Shown piece by piece: positions 1-7,564 of a DNA stretch of 64,000 nucleotides. This DNA comes from Polyangiaceae bacterium (GTDB lineage Bacteria > Myxococcota_A > Polyangia > Polyangiales > Polyangiaceae): the NCBI GenBank assembly GCA_016715885.1, contig JADJXL010000019.1, positions 62,001-126,000 of the forward strand, written 5' to 3'. The translations under genes and the position numbers were made by a program. Under the pieces are notes generated by a model. That model made no database searches and was not told the origin of the DNA. It saw nothing but the letters and a program-made list of their open reading frames with translations. Numbering within the stretch: the stretch's first letter is position 1; every line of letters begins with the position of its first letter.

Positions 1-2
1 TC

Positions 3-134
3 GTCAAAAGTGCGTTTTACCCGGCCGATGCGTTTCCCGCGCATATCGTGGAAACCGAAGGGGACAAACTGCGCGTCATCGTGAGCATTGGCGGCGAGAT
101 GCGCGTGCACGAAATGTTGTGGTGGGGCGCGTAA
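3..134 (+). CDS. C-terminal fragment of an unidentified protein
   Basis: The third frame is open from the window edge to a TAA at 132-134 and gives 43 residues ending in a GEMRVHEMLWWGA-like tail. The start lies outside the window. The segment has alternating hydrophobic and charged residues (HIVETEGDKLRVIVSIGG) that look like beta strands of a real protein rather than random frame. It converges on the SDR gene that ends at 236. No family could be assigned from so short a piece. It could still be a chance open frame, since only one edge is seen. Confidence 0.45.
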   Translation, partial: VKSAFYPADAFPAHIVETEGDKLRVIVSIGGEMRVHEMLWWGA

Positions 135-167
135 AACCGGTTCTCGGTGCGCTCATTGAATACGCCG

Positions 168-182
168 AGTGACATCGTCACT
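168..182. terminator. Small hairpin between convergent genes
   Basis: AGTGAC-atc-GTCACT is a perfect 6-bp stem with a 3-nt loop. It sits between the stop of the leftmost partial gene (134) and the stop of the convergent SDR gene (236). There is no T tract. It may serve as a weak bidirectional terminator. Nothing else was seen between 135 and 235. Confidence 0.3.
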
Positions 183-235
183 TGTTCGGAAAAGGCTACT
201 CGAAACACCAAGGTGTCATCCAGGACGCGAACGTA

Positions 236-928
236 TCACCACGGAATTGCGTTGCCTGCAAAGTCGAAGAAGGTGCCCGAGTCGGCTGGGCCGCGGCGAT
301 CGATTTGCGCAATCATTCCCGCAACCGATTCTTCGACGTGGGTTGGCGCGTAGGGACCTCCCATGGCCGTTTGCACCCACCCCGGGTGGACGATGAGCAC
401 GGTAAAACCTTCTGAGCGAAGATCGATAGCCAAATTTTTACAGGCGATGTTCAAAGCAGCCTTGCTCATACGATAGCCATAAAAATCACTGCTCGTGTCG
501 TTCTCGATGGAGCCCACTTTACTCGACAATATCACGATTTTTCGCGCCGAGCCTCGACGCAGATGAGGCAAAAATGCCATGGTGACGCGTAATGTTCCAA
601 TGGCATTCGTCGTAATCGTCCGAGCCAGGTCATCAAAATCCATGTCCACGAATGCCTGGCGACTTCCAAAAATGCCCGCATTGTTGACGAGCAAGTCGAC
701 TGAAGTGTCATTGCCGATGGCTTCGGCGAAGGCCTTGACGCTCGAGTCATCCGCGATGTCGCATGGCAAAATGCGAAGTCTGCCGCCCGCGCCCGCCGCG
801 AGCGCCGACAATTCGCGCGCGGATTCGGGATGGCGTACGCCTGCGTCCACTCGATTGCCGCGTTCGAGGTACTGGCGAACGAATTCGAGCCCAATGCCAC
901 GGTTTGCCCCAGTGATGACGACGTGCAT
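236..928 (-). CDS. CsgA/C-factor-like short-chain dehydrogenase
   Basis: A 230-residue NAD(P)-dependent SDR. The Rossmann motif TGANRGIG is at residues 6-13, NNAG at 82-85, the catalytic Ser in ILSSK near 135-136, and YGYRMSK gives Tyr152/Lys156. The second half (YRMSKAALN, HPGWVQTAMGG, and an end of the form FFDFAGNAIPW) follows the pattern I know from Myxococcus CsgA (C-factor), the SDR whose shortened form acts in developmental signalling. A longer upstream reading (to 1141) is possible, but the ATG at 928 puts the Rossmann strand at the N-terminus as expected for the family. CsgA-type SDRs also occur outside myxobacteria, so a signalling role is inference; the substrate is unknown. Confidence 0.88.
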   Translation of the reverse strand: MHVVITGANRGIGLEFVRQYLERGNRVDAGVRHPESARELSALAAGAGGRLRILPCDIADDSSVKAFAEAIGNDTSVDLLVNNAGIFGSRQAFVDMDFDDLARTITTNAIGTLRVTMAFLPHLRRGSARKIVILSSKVGSIENDTSSDFYGYRMSKAALNIACKNLAIDLRSEGFTVLIVHPGWVQTAMGGPYAPTHVEESVAGMIAQIDRRGPADSGTFFDFAGNAIPW

Positions 929-1064
929 GGTGACGTCGTCATAGCATGAGCACCAGGCCATGAGAAAGAGGGTTTTTGGGGTTATTGCGGTGGCGTCGGT
1001 GCGGCTGCCGGGGGCTATGCAGCCGAGCGCGCCTCGCTGTGGCTTCTGCCGAGGGAGCCGGCTC

Positions 1065-2132
1065 CTAGGGCGTATTCGCGGGCGGGGCCTTTTCGGGCGT
1101 CGATTGCACATCGGCCTTTTTCTTTTCGGGCAAAAGATCACCCGTGATGTTGAGTGCAGCGACGATGTACGGCACGGCCTGAGAAACGTCTTGCCCCGTG
1201 CGATACGGGGATTTCAGCCACCAATTCATGACGAGCAAAACCGTCGGTTCGAGGGATGCTCCGTCGGGCTTTTTGAACGTCCACGCAGCGATGGGACCCG
1301 CGCGATGAATCGATCCCGGCGCATTGGCCTGGTCGTCACCCGGCGCGAAATGGTAGTCCTCGTAAAACGCTCGTCCCATCGTATAACGAATACCGAGCGT
1401 GAGGCGGCTGTCGAGCGCCTGAAAAAGCAGATCGGCGTCGTTCGTCATCCAAAAGCCGTCATTGCCCGTGAGCAAGTCGTAAAAGATGTCGTAGAAGACG
1501 CGATCCCCTTTTCGGAGGGACATTTTCGGCCGGCCGAAGCGAAACTGATCGCGCACGACGACCGGTCCGAATTTGAATTGCAGATTGGCGCCGAAGATGA
1601 ATTGGCTGCCGAACGTCGAATAATTCTTGGCGGGGTCGCCTTTCGGCAGTTCGCCGCGCCGTTCGAGCTCGGTGTCGGAATAATTGACCCGCGTCGCATC
1701 CGCGGTGGGATACGATTGCAAGAAATTGAATGCGCCGAAATAGCCGATGTATTCGTAGATGCCCCAGAGCTGCAAGAAGCTCGCAGGCTGGATTTCAATC
1801 GTCGGCCCACCTCGAAGAAACGCGCCGCTCAGCGCGGGCGCCACGCCGAGCGCGATGAAGTTGTCGCGAAACGCGAGTTTTTCACTTTTATACAATCGAT
1901 AACGGTACGTAATGCGGGCATCCGAAATGAGGCCGAGCGGGTTCCAGCGAAAGAGCGTGAGGTCGCGATATACAATACGATGCTGCGGCGGCGGACCCTC
2001 ACGATACGCCTGAGCGCTTGCATCGGGCGCCGCAGCGAAAAGGGCGGCAGACGCGGTCAACGTGGCCAGCAAAGCTCGATGGACGCGGCGTACGGGCACA
2101 ATGACTCTCCTTGTCGGTGACGTTGGCAGCAC
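1065..2132 (-). CDS. Exported outer-membrane-type hypothetical protein
   Basis: 355 residues. The N-terminus has an Arg-rich n-region, a hydrophobic stretch (LLATLTASAALFAAAP) and an Ala-x-Ala site (ASAQA), so a Sec signal peptide is likely. The mature part is rich in aromatic residues and alternating strands (FRWNPLGLISDARITYRYRL, FGANLQFKFGPVVVRDQFRF), which suggests a beta-barrel in the outer membrane. The C-terminal 20 residues are Lys/Pro/Ala-rich and probably disordered. No named family is recognised. It lies alone downstream of valS on the same strand, separated by 183 bases (2133-2315) that hold no other gene and presumably its promoter. Confidence 0.75.
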   Translation of the reverse strand: MLPTSPTRRVIVPVRRVHRALLATLTASAALFAAAPDASAQAYREGPPPQHRIVYRDLTLFRWNPLGLISDARITYRYRLYKSEKLAFRDNFIALGVAPALSGAFLRGGPTIEIQPASFLQLWGIYEYIGYFGAFNFLQSYPTADATRVNYSDTELERRGELPKGDPAKNYSTFGSQFIFGANLQFKFGPVVVRDQFRFGRPKMSLRKGDRVFYDIFYDLLTGNDGFWMTNDADLLFQALDSRLTLGIRYTMGRAFYEDYHFAPGDDQANAPGSIHRAGPIAAWTFKKPDGASLEPTVLLVMNWWLKSPYRTGQDVSQAVPYIVAALNITGDLLPEKKKADVQSTPEKAPPANTP

Positions 2133-2315
2133 GACGGAATGCTCTTACTTCAAAAGAATAGAGCGAATTTTTGATTGTGGTCAAGCGTTCTTTGCTGTCG
2201 GCAGCGCCAGCACCATCCCGAACATTTCATACGCATCGCGCGCGCGACGATGCTGCCATGTGCGAGGTGCTGCAATCGGAGGGATGATTACGATTGGTTG
2301 TGGGAAGGATGGGGG

Positions 2316-5117
2316 TCACCCCAATTCCGCCGACAAACCCTTTGCTTCCTCGAGCCCCGCGCGCTTTTTGCGCAATTCCTCGAGCTGCGTGCGCGATTCA
2401 GCAACCACCTCCGGCGGCGCCTTCTCCGCGAAACTCGGCAAAGAAAGCTTCTTCTCGAGCGCAGCAATGTCCTTTTCGCACTTCTTGATTTCACGCTCGA
2501 TTCGCGCCGCTTCCTTCGCGCCTTCCACGAGCCCGCGCAAATCCACGAGCACGTCCACGCCCGACGCAACGCCCATCACCGACCCCTTCGGACGCGCGCC
2601 TCCACGCGCCTCGATGGCCACGTCTCCAGCCGTTTTCACGAGCGTCCGAATGGCTCGGCTCTCCGCCGCAAGCAGCCGCAAAAGCCGCTCGCCTTCGGCA
2701 CGCAATAGCAAAGGCACTTCCGCTCCCGGATGCACTTCGTGCTCGCTCCGAATGCTCCGCGCGGCCGATATCACCGATTGCAAGACCGCCATGTCCCGCT
2801 CGGCATCCGCATCGAAAGGCGCCGCCGACGATTGCGGATACGCAGCAATCACAATCGACTTCGGCGCTCCTTCGGCCCGCGGCAGCCTTTGCCACAATTC
2901 CTCCGTGATGAACGGAATCAATGGATGCAGCGCGCGCATCGCCGTTTCCATCACGTACGCGAGCACATGCTTCGTTTCCTCTTGCTCCGGACCAGGCGTC
3001 GCGCCCGCCGACGGATTGAGCACCGGTTTTGTCAGCTCCAAATACCAATCGCAAAGCTCGCCCCAGAAAAAGTGATACAGGGCAAGTGCTGCGTCATCGA
3101 GCCGGAATTCATCGAAGCCCCGGTGTGCCGCATCGAGCGCCGTATGCAGCCGTGACAAGATCCACCGATTCGTCAAGGTCGTCGCTGCGGGGGCCGCATT
3201 CGTGACCTTCGCGCCTTCGAGGTACGGAAGTGCGTATCGCGTGGCGTTCCAGATCTTGTTGCAGAAATTGCGGTACCCTTCGATTTTCTTTGGCGACAGC
3301 GGTATGCGCCTCGCTTGCGGCGAATACGTGCAAAGCGTGTATCGCAATGCATCCGCTCCATAGGCGGAAAACCCTGCGCCCATTTGCGCCGCCGATGGAT
3401 ATGCTTTCTTGAACTTCTTCAGCGCTTCGTCGCGCGGCGCTCCGGGCAGCGCTTTTTCCACGACCGAATCGAAACTCGCGCCGTGAATCAAATCCAGCGG
3501 GTCGATCACGTTGCCCTTCACTTTGCTCATCTTGTCGCCCGTTTCGTCGACGACCATTCCGTGCAGCAAAATGCGCTTGAAGGGCGGTTCACCCATGAAA
3601 TGAATGCCCATCATCATCATTCGAGCGACCCAGAAAAACAGAATGTCGTACCCCGTCTCCATGTCGCTCGCCGGGTAAAACGTCCGCAAAGCCGGCGTAT
3701 CCTCGGGCCATCCGAGCGTCGAAAATGGCCACAGGCCACTCGAAAACCACGTATCGAGCACGTCTTCGTCTTGTTTGATTTCTTTCGAATGACACTTTTC
3801 GCATTCGGAAGGATCCTCGCGCGAGACCGTGATGTGACTGCAAACGCTGCAATGGAATGCCGGAATGCGATGACCCCACCAAAGCTGCCGAGAAATGCAC
3901 CAATCGAGGATGTTCGTCATCCAGTGCTCGTACGTCTTCGTCCAATCCTCGGGGATGATCTTCGTATGACCATGCCGAACCGCAGCGAGCGCCGGGCCTG
4001 CCAATGGTTTCATTGCGACGAACCATTGCGTGGAAATGATCGGTTCCACGATCGAACCATTCCGCTGGCTGCGCGGCAACACGAGCTGATGGTTCTTCGA
4101 TCCGCGCACGAGGCCTTTTTCTTCGAGCGCCTTTTTGACGGCTTTGCGCGCCACGAATCGTTCCATTCCAGCAAACGGACCGGCCTCGGCGTTGAGCGTC
4201 CCGTCCTTGTTCATGATCGAGATCATTTGCAGCTTGTGCCGTTTGCCGGTCTCGTGATCATTGAAATCGTGCGCCGGCGTCACTTTCACCGCGCCCGTGC
4301 CGAACTTGGGATCCACCAAAATGGCGTCCGTGATGATGGGAATCGTGCGATCCAAAAACGGATGCTGCAGCCGCTTTCCATGCAAATGCTTGTACCGCTC
4401 GTCGTCCGGATGCACCGCGACGGCGGTATCACCCAGCATCGTCTCCGGACGCGTCGTCGCCACCACGAGCTCGCCTTCGCCACCCGAAACCGGATAAGCA
4501 AATTCAAAAAGCTCGCCATTGGCGTCTTCGTTTTCCACTTCCAAGTTCGATAACACCGTTTGCGCTTCGCAATCCCAATGCACGAGGCGCGTGTCGCGAT
4601 AAATCAAACCCTGTTCGTAAAGACGAACGAATGCTTCGCGCACCGCGACGCACAAGTCGGGATCCAAGGTGAACTTGGTACGCGCCCAATCGGGGCTCGC
4701 CCCGAGCACTCGCTGCTGAAGCGTAATGCGCCCGCCGCTTTCGGCCTTCCACTGCCACACTCGCTCGATGAATGCTTCACGCCCAAGGTCGTGACGACTC
4801 TTGCCTTCACGTTTGAGCTGCCGCTCGACCACCGTCTGCGTCGCAATGCCCGCATGATCGATGCCCGGAAGCCAAAGCGTGTTGTATCCACGCATCCGAT
4901 GCCAACGCGTGAGGACATCTTCGAGCGCCACCGTGAGCGCGTGGCCCATGTGCAATGAACCCGTGACATTCGGCGGAGGCATGGGCAGGACGTACGTCGG
5001 GCGCTTGCCGTCAGGTTCGTCATGGGCGGCAAATACGGCGTTTTCCAACCAAAATTCGTACCAACGCGGCTCGACGTCCTTGGGCTCGTAGGCTTTCGCA
5101 AGTTCAGCGGTGCTCAT
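2316..5117 (-). CDS. valS: Valyl-tRNA synthetase
   Basis: 933-residue class I aminoacyl-tRNA synthetase that charges tRNA-Val and edits mischarged Thr in the cytoplasm. The HIGH-type signature is HMGH at residues 56-59 inside PPPNVTGSLHMGHAL. The KMSKS-type loop is KMSKV at 529-533. The connective editing domain lies between them (the TTRPETMLGDTAVAV segment), then an anticodon-binding domain and a C-terminal coiled coil rich in Glu/Lys (the EREIKKCEKDIAALEKKL region), as in bacterial ValS. Length is normal. The ATG at 5117 (MSTAELAKAYEPKDVEPRWY) is chosen because the frame further upstream runs through a repeat element. Confidence 0.97.
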   Translation of the reverse strand: MSTAELAKAYEPKDVEPRWYEFWLENAVFAAHDEPDGKRPTYVLPMPPPNVTGSLHMGHALTVALEDVLTRWHRMRGYNTLWLPGIDHAGIATQTVVERQLKREGKSRHDLGREAFIERVWQWKAESGGRITLQQRVLGASPDWARTKFTLDPDLCVAVREAFVRLYEQGLIYRDTRLVHWDCEAQTVLSNLEVENEDANGELFEFAYPVSGGEGELVVATTRPETMLGDTAVAVHPDDERYKHLHGKRLQHPFLDRTIPIITDAILVDPKFGTGAVKVTPAHDFNDHETGKRHKLQMISIMNKDGTLNAEAGPFAGMERFVARKAVKKALEEKGLVRGSKNHQLVLPRSQRNGSIVEPIISTQWFVAMKPLAGPALAAVRHGHTKIIPEDWTKTYEHWMTNILDWCISRQLWWGHRIPAFHCSVCSHITVSREDPSECEKCHSKEIKQDEDVLDTWFSSGLWPFSTLGWPEDTPALRTFYPASDMETGYDILFFWVARMMMMGIHFMGEPPFKRILLHGMVVDETGDKMSKVKGNVIDPLDLIHGASFDSVVEKALPGAPRDEALKKFKKAYPSAAQMGAGFSAYGADALRYTLCTYSPQARRIPLSPKKIEGYRNFCNKIWNATRYALPYLEGAKVTNAAPAATTLTNRWILSRLHTALDAAHRGFDEFRLDDAALALYHFFWGELCDWYLELTKPVLNPSAGATPGPEQEETKHVLAYVMETAMRALHPLIPFITEELWQRLPRAEGAPKSIVIAAYPQSSAAPFDADAERDMAVLQSVISAARSIRSEHEVHPGAEVPLLLRAEGERLLRLLAAESRAIRTLVKTAGDVAIEARGGARPKGSVMGVASGVDVLVDLRGLVEGAKEAARIEREIKKCEKDIAALEKKLSLPSFAEKAPPEVVAESRTQLEELRKKRAGLEEAKGLSAELG

Positions 5118-5170
5118 AACGCGGCGGAGATTGCCACAACGAACGGCACTCGACGAGGACAATTTGGTAC

Positions 5171-5318
5171 CGGGTCTGGAGTTGCACGCTCGCTTCGCGC
5201 GCGTGGGACGCGCGCTTCGCGAGGCTTGTTTACGATGGGGGGGCCGAGGCTCGCCTCCCGGTGCTTTTGCTGCGCAAAAGCACGGCGAGGCTCGGCCCCC
5301 CATACCCCCCGATTTGCC
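5171..5318 (-). repeat. Dispersed two-hairpin intergenic repeat, copy A
   Basis: Read on the minus strand it begins GGCAAATCGGGGGGTATGGG, continues through a GGCCGAGCC/GGCTCGGCC hairpin, then ATCGTAAACAAGCCTCGCGA, then a GCGCGCGT-ccc-ACGCGCGC hairpin, and ends in CAGACCCG. The same order of blocks recurs at 21269, 33127 and 63088. In this copy the first hairpin has a much longer stem: GTGCTTTTGC-tgc-GCAAAAGCAC is nested inside it, giving a stem of about 28 bp with a small bulge. It starts about 22 bases after the stop of the membrane-protein gene at 5341, so it may terminate that transcript. It also forms the upstream region of valS. Confidence 0.85.
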
Positions 5319-5340
5319 TTATGCCAAGGAGAGTGGCGTT

Positions 5341-5991
5341 CTAGAGCAAGAGGCCCAGCACGCCCGCGAGGATCAGAGCGCCCGCCCAGACTCGGTCGAG
5401 GTCGAACCACGCGCGACGCAAGATTGCCAGGCCAACCTTGTAATACACGACGAGCGCGACGAGCGCCGAGACGACGAGCATTGCGAAGGTGTGGAGAGAA
5501 ATGGCCGCCAAGTAGCCCGCCGGGCTCGACAAAGAAAGCCCCGCCGCATTGTGACACGCTTCGCCATGGCAAAGCGCGGGATTGTCTTCACCAAGAAGAA
5601 ACACGGGCAAAAGCATCAAGCCCGCGCCGTGCGCCGTCGCCATCAAGAAAGACCAAATGACGAGATCCCGCGCATTCACCTTCATCCCGACCCAGTTTGG
5701 ATGCCGAGGTCGAACCAGTTTGTAAACGCCGAATCCCACGAGCAGCGCCGCCGTGATCCACGGAAGCACCGCCAGTGGAATCGACGCTTTGCCCGCCGCG
5801 AGAAGCCCCACGACGAGCCCAACCGAGACGGCATGGCCCACTGCAATCGGAAAAAGCGCTCGCACGACCGCTTTGCCGGTTTTTTCTTGCAAACCGAGCG
5901 CGACGGCAAAAAGCCACCCCATCCCGGGACTGAGCCCGTGATATGCCCCGAGCAGGGCAAGTGTCGCCCACGGCCAAACGCTACTGTTCAC
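5341..5991 (-). CDS. Polytopic membrane protein, coupled to the SBP56 gene
   Basis: 216 residues with about six hydrophobic segments. His/Gly pairs lie within them: AYHGLSPGMGW near the start, a GHAVSVG segment, and ATAHGAGLM. A short loop CHGEACHN carries two Cys and two His. Such HG-containing membrane segments recall nickel/cobalt-exporter or TauE-like membrane proteins, but I cannot place it firmly. Its ATG overlaps the stop of the upstream SBP56 gene by four bases (5988-5991), so the two are almost certainly co-translated and functionally linked. A role in moving a metal cofactor or a sulfur/C1 product for the oxidase is inference. Confidence 0.8.
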   Translation of the reverse strand: MNSSVWPWATLALLGAYHGLSPGMGWLFAVALGLQEKTGKAVVRALFPIAVGHAVSVGLVVGLLAAGKASIPLAVLPWITAALLVGFGVYKLVRPRHPNWVGMKVNARDLVIWSFLMATAHGAGLMLLPVFLLGEDNPALCHGEACHNAAGLSLSSPAGYLAAISLHTFAMLVVSALVALVVYYKVGLAILRRAWFDLDRVWAGALILAGVLGLLL

Positions 5992-7391
5992 GGGTAACAG
6001 AATGAATCCGAAGAAGCGTCACCACCCTCGAGGCGCACCTGATGAGCTCGCCGCGGCCCGAAATCGACGAAAAAGTCCGGATCCATTGACATTCCGCCAC
6101 CTTCCTGGACGTCCACTTTGACCATCCAACCCTTCAGGCCATCGGGGTAAAACTGTTCGTCCCACGTCGTATAAAGACCGCTCGTGAAGTAGATCCGGCG
6201 CCCATCACGGCTCACTTCGACCATCTGCGGCGCCCCTGTCAGCGGCCCATTCGACCGCGGATGCGACGCGCGCCGAGCAATCCCACCAATATGCACCGAC
6301 CCCACGAGCTTCGGATCGTGCGGATTCGAAACGTCGTATTGCCGCAGCTCGCCCGTCCCCCAACACGAAACGTAAAGGAATCGGTCGTCGAGCGACAAAT
6401 TGATGTCCGTCACGAGCGGCGGTACCGCGCCAAACCCTTTCAGTAGTGGCGGGAGAATGTCTTTGTCGGCTGGTTCGGCGGGGATCGTAATGACCTTTTT
6501 TACAGCCCACTTGTCGCCCTCGCGATACCACAACCAAACCGAAGCGGAAAGATCCACGACGCTGATGACGACGCCCATGAATCCATACGCTTTGGTGGGA
6601 TCGTGCGCCGGACGCAATTCGAGCGCCATTTGATTTTCGTCGCCAATGTCGAGCGCCTGCACGTGCTTGCGGCGCCGCAAGTCCCACACATGCAAACAAT
6701 GGCCATATTTGCGGCCCAGCAAGAGTTCGGGATTGACGCCGTCCTCGATCATCTTCGGCGTTCCCCATTCGCTCGAAATGAGCGTGTCGTGGCCCAAATG
6801 CCACCAAAAGTCGTAATGCAAATATTGCGGCCCGCGGTCGATTTCCCAGCGGCCCAGTACATCCAAGCTGTCGCAATCGAGCAGGAAAATGCCCCCCGGG
6901 CCATCTCCCGCCGGGTTTCCCAATGCCGAAACGTAAATCCCATTGGGACCACAATGCAGCGTGTGCGGGCGAGAATAGCCCGTACGCGACGCGATTTCTT
7001 CGGCTTCGATCGTCCGCACGAGCTTCGGGCTGCGCGGATCCGGCTTCGTGTCGAACACGTAAATGCGCGACGAACGAAGCGCAGGTAGCAGCAAATACCG
7101 CCGCTCGACGTGCGGATGTGGCGCGTAAGGACACAACGCTGCGCTACACGCATTCCAACCCGAATGGTGAAGCTCGTCGCCAAAGTTCGGCACTTCGGCG
7201 GTGGCGATGATTTGACTGTACGTGGGCGACTTTGGATCGAGGTCCACGGTGCAAAGCGCATCACGCACCGGATTGGGTCGGCCGAGGACCGCATTGGCAT
7301 CGGGCGCCGCGACGTACGCAACTCGCTCGCGCGGCGCATCCATGGCCATGCGAGGGGAGGGATAAAACGTGGGATCGGGTCGAGAAAGCAT
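5988..7391 (-). CDS. SBP56-family methanethiol oxidase (selenium-binding protein)
   Basis: 467 residues matching the SELENBP1/SBP56 family end to end: GDELHHSGWNACSA, LLPALRSSRIYVFDTK, PHTLHCGPNGIYVSALGN, YDFWWHLGHDTLISSEWGTP, GHCLHVWDLRRRKHVQALD and a beta-propeller C-terminal half. Family members oxidise methanethiol to formaldehyde, H2S and H2O2, and bacterial forms (MtoX) use copper; this activity is taken from the family. No signal peptide is evident, whereas characterised bacterial MtoX is periplasmic. The ATG at 7391 is supported by CGAGGAGT eight bases upstream. The gene heads a two-gene operon with the membrane protein at 5341. The 172 bases up to the divergent rhomboid gene must hold both promoters. 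Confidence 0.9.
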   Translation of the reverse strand: MLSRPDPTFYPSPRMAMDAPRERVAYVAAPDANAVLGRPNPVRDALCTVDLDPKSPTYSQIIATAEVPNFGDELHHSGWNACSAALCPYAPHPHVERRYLLLPALRSSRIYVFDTKPDPRSPKLVRTIEAEEIASRTGYSRPHTLHCGPNGIYVSALGNPAGDGPGGIFLLDCDSLDVLGRWEIDRGPQYLHYDFWWHLGHDTLISSEWGTPKMIEDGVNPELLLGRKYGHCLHVWDLRRRKHVQALDIGDENQMALELRPAHDPTKAYGFMGVVISVVDLSASVWLWYREGDKWAVKKVITIPAEPADKDILPPLLKGFGAVPPLVTDINLSLDDRFLYVSCWGTGELRQYDVSNPHDPKLVGSVHIGGIARRASHPRSNGPLTGAPQMVEVSRDGRRIYFTSGLYTTWDEQFYPDGLKGWMVKVDVQEGGGMSMDPDFFVDFGPRRAHQVRLEGGDASSDSFCYP

Positions 7392-7564
7392 GGCGACTCC
7401 TCGTGAAGTGGAGAGCGACGAGCACGCAGCAATTCATGAAGCAGCGTGGTTTGTCAAGATGCCGCGTGCGTGAGCATGAAAATCGTCACCGTCCCTATCG
7501 CACTCATCCGGCCGTTCGATGTATCATGCCGGTTCGCTTCTTTGTAGCCGTCGGGACTCGAGAC

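Noticed and set aside
960..2120. 386-codon plus-strand frame
   Set aside because: Antisense to the exported protein at 1065-2132, which has a clear signal peptide and barrel-like strands.
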